From positions 1 through 32,874 of the forward strand of contig CAJTJA010000024.1 of NCBI GenBank assembly GCA_910576845.1: 32,874 bases of DNA, given 5' to 3'. Below are positions 15,146 to 23,702 of the stretch, one piece after another; within the stretch, counting starts at the first letter, position 1, and every line of letters starts with the position of its first letter. A program made the translations under genes and the position numbers. The stretch is from an uncultured Oscillibacter sp. GTDB taxonomy: Bacteria; Bacillota; Clostridia; Oscillospirales; Oscillospiraceae. Below the pieces are notes generated by a model. That model was given only the letters and a program-made list of their open reading frames with translations, was not told the DNA's origin and did not search any database.

Positions 15146-17230
15146 TTGAGTGCAGAACAAAAACAAAAAATATTGATCGTAGACGACTCGGAGCTCAATC
15201 GTGCCATTTTGGCGGATATGCTGGATGACGAGTATGAGATCATCGAGGCCGAGAACGGCCTACAGGGTGTGGGACTGCTCCAGCAGCAGGGAGTGGAAAT
15301 CTCCCTAGTCCTGCTTGATATTGTCATGCCCCAGATGGACGGCTTCGGCGTTTTGGAAGTTATGGCCCAGAACCGCTGGATTGAGGATATCCCCGTCATC
15401 ATGATTTCCGCCGAGACGGGTTCCTCCCACATCGAGCGGGCGTATGAGCTGGGCGTCACCGATTTTATTTCCCGCCCCTTTGACGCGCTGATCGTTCACC
15501 GCCGGGTAGTCAATACCATCATGCTCTATGCCAAGCAAAAACGCCTGGCCAACATGGTGGCGGACCAGATATATGAAAACGAGCAGCGCAGCAGTCTTCT
15601 GATCGACATTCTCAGCCATATTGTGGAGTTCCGAAACGGCGAAAGCGGTCTTCATGTGCTCAATGTCCGCACGCTGACGGAGCTGATGCTGAATCATTTG
15701 GTCCAGAAAACAGACCATTATCACCTCTCCCCCTCAGACATCTCCACGATCTGCACAGCCTCCGCCCTGCACGATATCGGGAAGATTTCCATTGATGAGA
15801 AAATTCTCAACAAGCCGGGACGCTTCACCGATGAGGAATTCGCCGTTATGAAGACCCACTCCATGGCGGGCGCGGAGATGCTGGAAAATCTCCCCATCCA
15901 TCAGGATGACCCTCTGGTAAAAGTAGCTTACGACATCTGCCGCTGGCACCACGAGCGCTGGGACGGCCGGGGTTATCCCGATGGGCTCCACGGGGACGAA
16001 ATCCCCATTGCCGCCCAGATTGTGGCCCTGGCGGACGTGTACGACGCTCTGACATCCAAACGCTGCTATAAGGACTCCTTCTCCCACGAAAAAGCAGTGG
16101 AAATGATTCTGGCCGGCCAATGCGGCACCTTTAATCCCCTATTGATGGAATGCCTTCAGGAGCTGGCCCCCGATCTGCCCGCTCTGATGAGCGGCAGCAA
16201 CTCCGTGGCCCAGCGGGACCGCCGGGAGATGCGGAATGTAGCCCAGGAAATGCGCCGTCACGAAGAGCTCACCGCTTCGGAGCGGACGCTCCAGCTGTTG
16301 GAACACGAGCGAATGAAATACAGCTTCTTTGCCGACATGAGCAAGGAAATCCAGTTTGAATACACGGTCTCTCCGCCCATGATCACCCTCTCCAATTGGG
16401 GTGCGGAACACCTGGGCCTGGAAGAGATCATTATGGACCCCATGCACCAGCCGGAAGCACAGAGCATTATGGAAGATATAGACTTCCAGAATCTTACCGA
16501 CGCTCTGCGGAGTACCAGCCCGGAGCTGCCGGTTGTCACTTACGACTGCAAGCTAAACTATAAGGGCGCCTGGCGCTGGACGCAGATCGTCGCCAGGGCC
16601 ACCTGGTCCAGCGACGAGCCCCCCCGTTACACCGGCGCCATTGGCAAAGCCATTGACATTCACGATTCCCGGATGAAGCTCAGCGCTCTGGAGCGCATGG
16701 CCTCTCATGACGCTCTTACCGGACTTTTAAACCACGCTTATGCCAAAAAGCGCATCCTGGAGCGGATCGAAACCCGTCCGGTGGCCTCTTATGCTTTGGT
16801 CATCTTCGACCTTGACCACTTTAAAGCTGCCAATGATACCTATGGTCATTCCTTTGGGGATAAGGTCCTGGTTCACCTGGCGGAAAAGCTCCGCCAATGT
16901 ATTCGAGGCGGTGACATTGCCGCCCGGGCCGGCGGAGATGAATTCTTAATCTTCCTTGAATATAAGGACGAGGTAGAAACCGTAATCTCCCGCATTTTCC
17001 AGGCTCTCTGCGGACAGTTTGAGCATTTCCCCATTTCCGTCAGCATGGGTGTAGCTCTGACGTCAGCGGTTCCCGGAGGATATGATGCCCTGTTTCACGC
17101 GGCAGACGCGGCCCTTTACACCGTCAAGCGCGGCGGCCGGGGCCAGTATCGTTTTTACGATGATACCATGCGTGAAACCCTTTCCGTCATCTCCCCCATT
17201 GAGGATGGAGAGAGCGCGCATCAGAAATAA
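15146..17230 (+). CDS. Response regulator with HD-GYP, PAS-like and GGDEF domains (bifunctional c-di-GMP enzyme)
   Basis: The predicted protein (694 aa from TTG 15146, with AAGGAAG upstream; an ATG at 15059 lies too close to the promoter) has four parts. (1) A receiver, about 8-125, with phospho-acceptor D58; the conserved lysine is replaced by R110 (DFISRPFD). (2) An HD-GYP c-di-GMP phosphodiesterase, about 145-335, with H209-D210 (HDIGK) and HHERWDGRGYP ending near 278. (3) A PAS-like region, about 385-510. (4) A GGDEF cyclase with intact GGDEF at 596-600 and an RGGD inhibitory site at 587-590. Both catalytic signatures look complete, so the protein may switch between making and destroying c-di-GMP. 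It leads an operon with an Hpt protein and a hybrid kinase, the probable phosphate source, and is divergent from the flagellar operon. Confidence 0.9.
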   Translation: MSAEQKQKILIVDDSELNRAILADMLDDEYEIIEAENGLQGVGLLQQQGVEISLVLLDIVMPQMDGFGVLEVMAQNRWIEDIPVIMISAETGSSHIERAYELGVTDFISRPFDALIVHRRVVNTIMLYAKQKRLANMVADQIYENEQRSSLLIDILSHIVEFRNGESGLHVLNVRTLTELMLNHLVQKTDHYHLSPSDISTICTASALHDIGKISIDEKILNKPGRFTDEEFAVMKTHSMAGAEMLENLPIHQDDPLVKVAYDICRWHHERWDGRGYPDGLHGDEIPIAAQIVALADVYDALTSKRCYKDSFSHEKAVEMILAGQCGTFNPLLMECLQELAPDLPALMSGSNSVAQRDRREMRNVAQEMRRHEELTASERTLQLLEHERMKYSFFADMSKEIQFEYTVSPPMITLSNWGAEHLGLEEIIMDPMHQPEAQSIMEDIDFQNLTDALRSTSPELPVVTYDCKLNYKGAWRWTQIVARATWSSDEPPRYTGAIGKAIDIHDSRMKLSALERMASHDALTGLLNHAYAKKRILERIETRPVASYALVIFDLDHFKAANDTYGHSFGDKVLVHLAEKLRQCIRGGDIAARAGGDEFLIFLEYKDEVETVISRIFQALCGQFEHFPISVSMGVALTSAVPGGYDALFHAADAALYTVKRGGRGQYRFYDDTMRETLSVISPIEDGESAHQK

Positions 17231-17254
17231 TGGATAGATAAAGGAGGAGCCATT

Positions 17255-17617
17255 ATGACTTTACAAGAGTGTTATACCGCCATGGGCGGCAATTATGACG
17301 ACGCCATCGGACGCCTGCGCAGTGAACGTCTGGTCCAGAAATTTGTGCTGAAGTTTTTGAACGACGGCAGTTATGATCTTCTCTGCCGTTCTTTGGAAGA
17401 AAAAAATTATGAGGAAGCCTTTCGGGCCGCCCACACTATTAAAGGCGTATGCCAAAACCTCAGCATTGACAGGCTGCAAGAATCCAGCAGCCGCCTGTGT
17501 GAATCCCTGAGAAACGGCTACACACCGCAGGCCGACGCTCTGGCGGAGGAAGTACGGGTGGATTATGCCCAGACGGTGGCCGCCATCCAGGCCTTCCAGA
17601 AAGAGAGTGCAGGATGA
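17255..17617 (+). CDS. Hpt-domain phosphotransfer protein
   Basis: This 120-aa stand-alone Hpt protein carries phosphate between receivers. The motif AFRAAHTIKGVCQNL contains the phospho-acceptor H60, with the usual K and G that follow. The remainder is a four-helix bundle pattern. It has a strong ribosome site (AAAGGAGGAG) 24 nt after the preceding gene, and its stop overlaps the kinase start as ATGA. It is the natural link between the kinase receivers (D640, D780) and the D58 of the c-di-GMP enzyme. Confidence 0.9.
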   Translation: MTLQECYTAMGGNYDDAIGRLRSERLVQKFVLKFLNDGSYDLLCRSLEEKNYEEAFRAAHTIKGVCQNLSIDRLQESSSRLCESLRNGYTPQADALAEEVRVDYAQTVAAIQAFQKESAG

Positions 17618-20163
17618 AAAAGCTGTTGAACAGCGCTACACGTTTTCTCACCATCAGTCTGGCGCTGGTCCTCCTGCTGACGGTATGCATTTTTTCCTTC
17701 CTGGCCTTTTTCATGTCCCAGAAGAGCGCCGACACCATCAGCGACGTAGGCAACGTCTATATGACCGGCATGGGCGAAAAAGTCACACAGCACTTTGAAA
17801 CCACGATCCAGCTCCGTCTCTCCCAGGTGGAAGCCTTGGTACAGGGCTTCCAGCCCGGCAGCAGCCCCGCCGGCGAGCTGCGGGAAAGCTTAGCTTCCAA
17901 CGCCATGATGCGGGACTTCGAATCTTTGGCTTTTTACTCACCCTCCGGCGAGTTCGACATGATCTATGGCGACAAGCCCGTCCTGGCGGACCCGGAGCCT
18001 TTCCTGGCCTCAATGAACAGTGGGGATAGAAAAGTCGCCGTCGCCAGTACCGATCATGGGGAAAAGGACATTCTTTTGGGTGTTTCCGCCGAATACGTGA
18101 TGTCTGACGGCACGATTTCCACTGCCCTGGTGGCCGGCCTTCCTGCTGATTACATTGCCGACACGCTTTCCCTCTATAGCGAGAACACCCTGGTTAATTC
18201 TCACATCATCCGCCGGGACGGCACCTTCATCATTCGCAGCGGCGACGCCTTCCGGGAAAACTATTTTGACCGTATCCAGGCCCTCTTTGAAGAGCAGGGA
18301 GAAAACGGTGACCGATATATTCAAGAGCTGGAAAACGCCATGGATATTGGGGAGAGCTATTCCGCTCTTCTTACCTTCGGCAACGAGCGGCGGCACCTGC
18401 AATGCAGCAAGCTCCCTTACTCTGAATGGTTCTTGGTGACAGTACTCCCCTATGGGCAATTAGACGAATCTGTCAGTGAACTCAGCCACGCCTGGCTCAA
18501 TTTGGTCTTTCTGGGCTGCGCCGTGGTGCTGGCAGCTTTGATGCTGGTATTCTGGCAGTATTTCAAATTGCTTCGGAACCAGATGGCAGAGTTGGATAAG
18601 GCCCGAAAGGAAGCTATTCATGCCAACAAGGCCAAAAGCGAATTCCTTTCCAACATGAGCCACGATATCCGAACTCCCATGAACGCCATTGTAGGCATGA
18701 CTGCCATTGCCACCGCCAACATCGACGATAAGCAGCAGGTTCAAAACTGCCTGAAAAAGATCACGCTTTCCAGCCGCCACCTTCTCGGGCTCATCAACGA
18801 CGTGCTGGATATGAGCAAAATTGAGAGCGGCAAGCTGACGCTGAACATGGATCAGGTCTCCCTCCGGGAGGTAATGGACAGCATTGTCAGCATTGCTCAG
18901 CCCCAGGTCCGTTCCAAGCATCAGCAGTTTGACGTATTCATTCACGATATCTCCACGGAAAATGTCTGCTGTGACAGCGTGCGTCTGAATCAGGTCCTGC
19001 TGAATATCTTGGGCAACGCATTAAAGTTTACTCCCGACGGGGGATTAATCCAGGTTTCCCTCTATGAGGAGGATTCTCCTAAAGGGGAAAACTATGTCCG
19101 CACCCATATCACCGTCAAAGACAACGGCATCGGCATGACCCCGGAATTCAAGGAAAAGATTTTTGAATCTTTTGTCCGGGAAGACAGCGCCCGGGTTCGC
19201 CGTACGGAAGGTTCCGGCCTGGGTATGGCCATTACCAAATACATCGTGGACACCATGGGCGGCACCATCACAGTGGACAGTGAGTTGGGAAAGGGCAGCG
19301 AATTCCATGTTACCTTGGACCTTGAGCGGGCTGAAATGCCGGAAGAGGACATGATTCTTCCCGAATGGAATATCCTGGTGGTGGACGATGACCAGCAGCT
19401 CTGCGAAAGCACCACCGCTTCTCTGAAATCCATCGGCGTCAACGCCGACTGGGCCCTGAATGCGGAAAAAGCCCTGAAAATGATGGACCGGCGGGTCAAT
19501 GCCCGGGACAACTATCATATTATTCTTTTGGACTGGAAGCTTCCGGACATGGATGGTATCACCGCCGCCAAGGAGATCCGCCGCCGCTTCGGCAATGAAA
19601 CCCCTATCATGCTGATCTCCGCCTACGACTGGAGCGAAATTGAGGCGGAAGCCAAGGACGCCGGCATCACTGGCTTCATTTCCAAACCCCTGTTCCGCTC
19701 CACACTTTTCTATGGGCTGAAGCCATTTATTAATGCCTCCGACATTCCCGAGGAACCGCATCGCGAGGACAAAGGCGCCGACTTCACCGGCCGGCATGTT
19801 CTGTTAGCGGAGGATAATGACCTGAACTGGGAAATTGCCAACGAGCTTCTTTCTGATCTGGGAATGGAGCTGGACTGGGCGGAAAACGGCCGCATCTGTG
19901 TGGATAAATTTGAGAATTCCCCTATCGGCTTCTATGACGCAGTTCTGATGGATCTGCGTATGCCGGTAATGACCGGCTATGAAGCTACGGAGGCCATACG
20001 CAATCTGGACAGGCCCGACAGCGATATTCCCATCATCGCTATGACCGCCGACGCTTTCTCCGAGGACATAAAAAAGTGTCTGGATGCGGGCATGAACGCC
20101 CATGTGGCAAAGCCCATCGACATCCGGGAGGTCTCCCGGCTTTTGGAAAAGTACATGAAATAA
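17614..20163 (+). CDS. Membrane hybrid histidine kinase with two receiver domains
   Basis: The 849-aa sensor kinase has membrane helices at about 11-34 and 293-315. They flank an extracellular region of about 255 residues that resembles a dCache sensor; the ligand is unknown. HisKA carries H350 in SHDIRTPMNAI. The ATPase domain has an N box LLNILGNALKFTPDGG and a G box EGSGLGMAI. Receiver 1 has D640 (LLDWKLPDMDG) and receiver 2 has D780 (LMDLRMPVMTG), both with the C-terminal K of active receivers (SKP, AKP). No Hpt is fused to it, which fits the separate Hpt gene that it overlaps by 4 nt. It ends the operon before a strong terminator. Confidence 0.93.
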   Translation: MKKLLNSATRFLTISLALVLLLTVCIFSFLAFFMSQKSADTISDVGNVYMTGMGEKVTQHFETTIQLRLSQVEALVQGFQPGSSPAGELRESLASNAMMRDFESLAFYSPSGEFDMIYGDKPVLADPEPFLASMNSGDRKVAVASTDHGEKDILLGVSAEYVMSDGTISTALVAGLPADYIADTLSLYSENTLVNSHIIRRDGTFIIRSGDAFRENYFDRIQALFEEQGENGDRYIQELENAMDIGESYSALLTFGNERRHLQCSKLPYSEWFLVTVLPYGQLDESVSELSHAWLNLVFLGCAVVLAALMLVFWQYFKLLRNQMAELDKARKEAIHANKAKSEFLSNMSHDIRTPMNAIVGMTAIATANIDDKQQVQNCLKKITLSSRHLLGLINDVLDMSKIESGKLTLNMDQVSLREVMDSIVSIAQPQVRSKHQQFDVFIHDISTENVCCDSVRLNQVLLNILGNALKFTPDGGLIQVSLYEEDSPKGENYVRTHITVKDNGIGMTPEFKEKIFESFVREDSARVRRTEGSGLGMAITKYIVDTMGGTITVDSELGKGSEFHVTLDLERAEMPEEDMILPEWNILVVDDDQQLCESTTASLKSIGVNADWALNAEKALKMMDRRVNARDNYHIILLDWKLPDMDGITAAKEIRRRFGNETPIMLISAYDWSEIEAEAKDAGITGFISKPLFRSTLFYGLKPFINASDIPEEPHREDKGADFTGRHVLLAEDNDLNWEIANELLSDLGMELDWAENGRICVDKFENSPIGFYDAVLMDLRMPVMTGYEATEAIRNLDRPDSDIPIIAMTADAFSEDIKKCLDAGMNAHVAKPIDIREVSRLLEKYMK

Positions 20164-20169
20164 GCGCGC

Positions 20170-20205
20170 AAAAAGCGGCGGGGAACTTTCCCCGCCGCCC
20201 TTTTT
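20170..20205. terminator. Bidirectional intrinsic terminator
   Basis: A perfect 10-bp stem (GCGGCGGGGA at 20175-20184 with TCCCCGCCGC at 20189-20198) has A5 before it and T5 after it. It therefore terminates both the kinase operon and the convergent 171-aa gene. Confidence 0.9.
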
Positions 20206-20228
20206 CTGCTTTCTCTTGTTCCTATGAT

Positions 20229-20744
20229 TCAGCACTCCGCTATCTCTCCGCCAGAGTCTGCGGATTTCCCTTCGGAGTCTACGGATTCCGCTGCCGCCCC
20301 ACCGGAGCCGGAGCCGTTCCCTTGTTCTTCCTCTTCCAGAACGGATTCCCACTCCTTCGGCTTCTCTTTGGGTATCCGGCAGGCAATGGCCAGCTTGTAT
20401 CCGTCCGGATCGGCCTCCATCAAAAATTTCTCGTCCTGGGGCGGCACTTTGTCTCCCTTCATAATGCGGGAGGCAATCTTCCGGCACTGCTCCATAACCT
20501 TCAAGGACTTTGACAGCGCGTCCAGCTCACTGCCACCCTTCTGCTTTGCCTCCAGGAGCTTTCGCTGCTTCTCCATGTCCTGGCGGTTGACCTCCTGGAG
20601 GAAGGCCAGGGCGTGCTGGGACCAGGCTGTCCGGTCGCTTTTGGCACTCCGGAGAGTCTTCACTGCCGGTGTTTGCGCCGCCGGAGAGGCGGCCCTCGTG
20701 ATCTGTGCGGCTCGCTTCAGCCGCCCGCTGACGCTGAGTTCCAT
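20229..20744 (-). CDS. Uncharacterised 171-aa protein
   Basis: I do not recognise the family. The ATG at 20744 has GGGAGG 8 nt upstream, so it was preferred over an open frame reaching 20849. The protein starts MELSVSGRLKRAAQ. It is Ala-rich, then strongly helical and charged in its middle (QDMEKQRKLLEAKQ, about 60-75). It contains a compact segment ADPDGYKLAIACRIPKEKPKEW at about 112-133 and ends in an acidic Glu/Ser/Gly-rich tail. There are no membrane segments or signal peptide, so it is probably cytosolic. It stands alone between the signalling operon and fhs. A link to motility is possible but not shown. Confidence 0.75.
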   Translation of the reverse strand: MELSVSGRLKRAAQITRAASPAAQTPAVKTLRSAKSDRTAWSQHALAFLQEVNRQDMEKQRKLLEAKQKGGSELDALSKSLKVMEQCRKIASRIMKGDKVPPQDEKFLMEADPDGYKLAIACRIPKEKPKEWESVLEEEEQGNGSGSGGAAAESVDSEGKSADSGGEIAEC

Positions 20745-20895
20745 AGTCTGTCCTCCCTGCCGCCCTGCCGGGCATATCTTTTCCGTATAATCGGTTCGAA
20801 CTTGCTTCCAGCTTACCACAGCCGCCTCAGCTTTGCAAGAATTTCTCAAAAGAAGGGAATCCTAAATTGCACATTTTATGACGAAAGCGTCTTGT

Positions 20896-20952
20896 GGGGG
20901 GGCAGCCCCCCTTCTCCACCGACAGAACAGAACCGGATTTTGCAAAATCCGG
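20896..20952. repeat. G6/C6 hairpin and 20-nt perfect palindrome upstream of fhs
   Basis: In the 324-nt space between the divergent 171-aa gene and fhs, GGGGGG-GCAG-CCCCCC (20896-20911) is followed by a 20-nt perfect palindrome, CCGGATTTTG and its reverse complement (20933-20952). No T-run follows either. The rest of 20745-21068 shows no gene and no recognisable riboswitch. A weak minus-strand promoter for the 171-aa gene (TTGCAA, 17 nt, TAAGCT) lies around 20810-20840. Confidence 0.55.
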
Positions 20953-21005
20953 CCCAAAAAGCCCCGGTTCCTTGTGGAATCTTCCACTTCCCTTTCCCTT
21001 CGGAC

Positions 21006-21016
21006 TATGCTATCAT
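21006..21016 (+). promoter_or_regulatory. Extended -10 promoter of fhs
   Basis: TATGCTATCAT contains an extended -10 (TG, C, TATCAT) about 50 nt upstream of the fhs start. The -35 region is poor (TTCCCT), as can happen with an extended -10. The same TATGCTA core occurs at three other promoters in the window. Confidence 0.5.
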
Positions 21017-21068
21017 CATCTTGTTCAAAAGAAGTCATACCTTTTATTACACGAAGGAGGGCCCCGCC

Positions 21069-22742
21069 ATGCATGTTCCGTCCGATATCGAAATCGCCCA
21101 GTCCTGCAAGATGCGCCCCATTATGGAGATTGCCGCCGCTGCGGGCGTCGATCCCCAGTATCTGGAGCTTTACGGCAATTACAAGGCCAAGGTGGACCCC
21201 CGCCTCCTCCGGGAGAGCAAACGGGGCGGCGGGAAACTGATCCTTGTCACCGCCATTAACCCCACCCCTGCCGGAGAGGGCAAGACCACCACCACCGTGG
21301 GTCTGGCCGACGCCCTCCGCCGCTTGGGAAAGCATACCCTGGTTGCCCTGCGGGAGCCCTCCCTGGGTCCCGTCTTCGGTGTGAAGGGCGGTGCGGCCGG
21401 GGGCGGCTATGCCCAGGTAGTGCCCATGGAGGACATCAATCTCCACTTCACTGGGGACTTCCACGCTATCGGTGCGGCGAACAACCTCTGCGCGGCTATG
21501 CTGGACAACCACATCCAGCAGGGGAACGCCCTGGGAATTGACGTGAAGAAAATTACCTGGAAGCGCTGTGTGGATATGAACGACCGGCAGCTGCGAAATA
21601 TTGTGGACGGTTTAGGAGGACGGATGCAGGGCGTCCCCCGGGAGGACGGCTTTGACATCACGGTCGCCAGCGAGATCATGGCGGTGCTGTGCCTCTCCAG
21701 CGATATCCTGGACCTGAAGGCCCGGCTGGGCCGGATGGTAGTTGCTTACACCTATGACGGAAAGCCCGTCACCGCCCACGACCTGAAAGCCGAGGGGGCC
21801 ATGGCGGCCCTGCTCAAGGACGCTCTCAAACCCAACCTGGTCCAAACGCTGGAAGGGACTCCCGCCTTCATTCACGGCGGGCCCTTCGCCAACATCGCCC
21901 ACGGATGCAACTCCGTCATGGCCACCCGGCTGGCCATGAAGCTGGCGGACTACGCCGTCACGGAGGCAGGCTTCGGCGCGGACCTGGGGGCGGAGAAGTT
22001 CCTGGACATCAAGTGCCGCCTGGCGGGCCTAACCCCCAGCGCCGTCGTCGTGGTCGCCACGGTCCGGGCGCTGAAAAACCACGGCGGCGTTCCCAAGGCG
22101 GAGCTGAATGCGGAGAATCTGGAGGCCCTGGAGAAGGGCCTTCCCAACCTCCTCCAGCACGTAGACAACATCAAAAACGTCTACGGCCTGCCCTGTGTCG
22201 TCGCCATCAACGCCTTCCCCACAGACACCGCCGCCGAGCTGAAGCTGGTGGAGGACAAGTGCCGGGAGCTGGGCGTGAACGTGGCTCTCAGCGAGGTCTG
22301 GGCCAAGGGCGGCGAGGGCGGCGCCCTTCTTGCCGAAGAGGTGCTCCGCCTCTGCGAGGAGCCGGGTGACTTCCGGTTTGCCTACGACGTGGAGGACACC
22401 ATTGAAAATAAAATAAACGCCATCGCGAAAAAGGTCTATCACGCCGACGGAGCTGTTCTGACTCCCGCCGCAAAAAAGCAGCTCACAGAACTGGAGGCCC
22501 TGGGCTTCGGCAAGCTCCCCGTCTGCATGGCGAAAACCCAGTACAGCTTTTCCGACGACCCGGCCCTCCTGGGCGCCCCTAAGGGCTTCACGATTACCGT
22601 GCGGAATTTGAAGGTCAGCGCCGGAGCAGGCTTCCTGGTAGCCCTGACCGGAGACATCATGACCATGCCGGGCCTGCCCAAGGTCCCCGCCGCCGAGAAA
22701 ATCGACGTGGACGAGAACGGCAGAATCACCGGCCTCTTCTGA
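21069..22742 (+). CDS. fhs: Formate-tetrahydrofolate ligase
   Basis: Fhs makes 10-formyl-THF from formate, THF and ATP, feeding the methyl branch of the Wood-Ljungdahl pathway and purine synthesis. It is cytosolic and tetrameric. The protein is 557 aa, the usual length. It has P-loop PTPAGEGKTTTT at 65-76 and the family blocks EPSLGPVFGVKGGAAGGG and TGDFHAIGAANNL, with C-terminal GDIMTMPGLPK. The ATG at 21069 has AAGGAGG upstream; the open frame runs 152 codons further up but without coding features. The FNT channel gene follows 100 nt downstream, consistent with formate supply or export. Confidence 0.98.
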   Translation: MHVPSDIEIAQSCKMRPIMEIAAAAGVDPQYLELYGNYKAKVDPRLLRESKRGGGKLILVTAINPTPAGEGKTTTTVGLADALRRLGKHTLVALREPSLGPVFGVKGGAAGGGYAQVVPMEDINLHFTGDFHAIGAANNLCAAMLDNHIQQGNALGIDVKKITWKRCVDMNDRQLRNIVDGLGGRMQGVPREDGFDITVASEIMAVLCLSSDILDLKARLGRMVVAYTYDGKPVTAHDLKAEGAMAALLKDALKPNLVQTLEGTPAFIHGGPFANIAHGCNSVMATRLAMKLADYAVTEAGFGADLGAEKFLDIKCRLAGLTPSAVVVVATVRALKNHGGVPKAELNAENLEALEKGLPNLLQHVDNIKNVYGLPCVVAINAFPTDTAAELKLVEDKCRELGVNVALSEVWAKGGEGGALLAEEVLRLCEEPGDFRFAYDVEDTIENKINAIAKKVYHADGAVLTPAAKKQLTELEALGFGKLPVCMAKTQYSFSDDPALLGAPKGFTITVRNLKVSAGAGFLVALTGDIMTMPGLPKVPAAEKIDVDENGRITGLF

Positions 22743-22842
22743 ATCACTTTTTTATAATAAATAACTAAAAAAGCTATAGCGCGCTCCGTTAGTCCGGCAA
22801 TCATTCAGGCCAGAGCGGCGGAGACGAAAGGCGGGTGGAACA

Positions 22843-23658
22843 TTGAGCTATCTTTCCCCCAAGGAATTTTTGGAGCGTTACGCCGCCGGAGGGGCGGCCA
22901 AGACGCAAAAGGGTGCCGGAAAACTTCTGGCCCTGGCGGTTCTGGCAGGGGCCATGATTGCCCTGGGCTGTGCCGCCACTAACACGGCGGTCCACGGTAT
23001 GGAAAACGTCGGCCTGGCCCGGACCGTCTCCGGCCTCCTGTTCCCCTTCGGCCTGTGCATGGTCATTGCCACCGGGGCGGAGCTCTTCACTGGGAACAGT
23101 CTGCTGGTCCTCTCCCTGTTGGAGGGGAAATGCACCCTTCCCGGCCTTTTGCGGAACTGGTGCCTCGTCTACCTGGGAAATTTCTTAGGGGCCCTTCTGG
23201 TGGCGGCGGGCTGCGTGTGGTTCAGTCAACTGAACTACTCCGCCGGAGGCTTAGCGGTCTACACCATCCGCCTGGCCGCCGGAAAATGCGCTCTTCCTTT
23301 CCTGAGCGGCTTCGGTCTTGGGATTTTCTGCAACGTTTTGGTGTGCCTGGGGGTGCTGCTGGCCCTCTCGGCCACAGACGCGGCGGGCCGCTTTATGGGA
23401 GCCTTTCTTCCGGTGTGTTATTTCGTCCTCTGCGGCTTTGAGCACTGCGTGGCGAATATGTACTACATCGCCGCCGGGCTTCTGGCGGTGCGGAATCCCC
23501 AGTACCTCCAGCTGGCCCAAGAGGCCGGTGTGGACATCAGCGCTCTGACCGTCCCCAATTTCCTCCTGGGAAACCTCCTCCCCGTCACCCTGGGGAATAT
23601 CCTGGGCGGCGCGGGGCTGGCGGCGCTTCTCTGGTACGCGCATTTGAAGAAGGATTGA
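22843..23658 (+). CDS. Formate/nitrite transporter family channel
   Basis: This 271-aa protein is an FNT-family pentameric channel for formate or related anions in the cell membrane. It has six predicted helices. The family blocks are present: TGAELFTGNSLLV (about 77-89), LGNFLGALLVA, CGFEHCVANMYYIAAG with the central histidine H201, and NLLPVTLGNILGG near the C-terminus. The start is TTG 22843 with GGTGG a few nt upstream, and no earlier ATG is available. Being next to fhs, formate (FocA-like) is the likeliest substrate. Nitrite or hydrosulfide relatives cannot be excluded. Confidence 0.92.
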   Translation: MSYLSPKEFLERYAAGGAAKTQKGAGKLLALAVLAGAMIALGCAATNTAVHGMENVGLARTVSGLLFPFGLCMVIATGAELFTGNSLLVLSLLEGKCTLPGLLRNWCLVYLGNFLGALLVAAGCVWFSQLNYSAGGLAVYTIRLAAGKCALPFLSGFGLGIFCNVLVCLGVLLALSATDAAGRFMGAFLPVCYFVLCGFEHCVANMYYIAAGLLAVRNPQYLQLAQEAGVDISALTVPNFLLGNLLPVTLGNILGGAGLAALLWYAHLKKD

Positions 23659-23666
23659 CATAAAAC

Positions 23667-23697
23667 CCGGGCCGGGAGGCGTTGCCTCCCGGCCCGG
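23667..23697. terminator. Terminator between convergent FNT gene and PadR operon
   Basis: A perfect 14-bp stem (23667-23680 with 23684-23697) has a 3-nt loop. On the minus strand it is followed by GTTTTATG, so it best fits termination of the PadR operon. On the plus strand only a T-poor tail follows. Confidence 0.75.
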
Positions 23698-23702
23698 TGT
23701 GT

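Noticed and set aside
20613..21068. 152-codon N-terminal extension of fhs
   Set aside because: It runs through palindromes and the promoter; a strong ribosome site and the family N-terminus are at 21069.
20953..21068. Tetrahydrofolate riboswitch before fhs
   Set aside because: No matching conserved segments; only about 50 nt lie between promoter and start codon.
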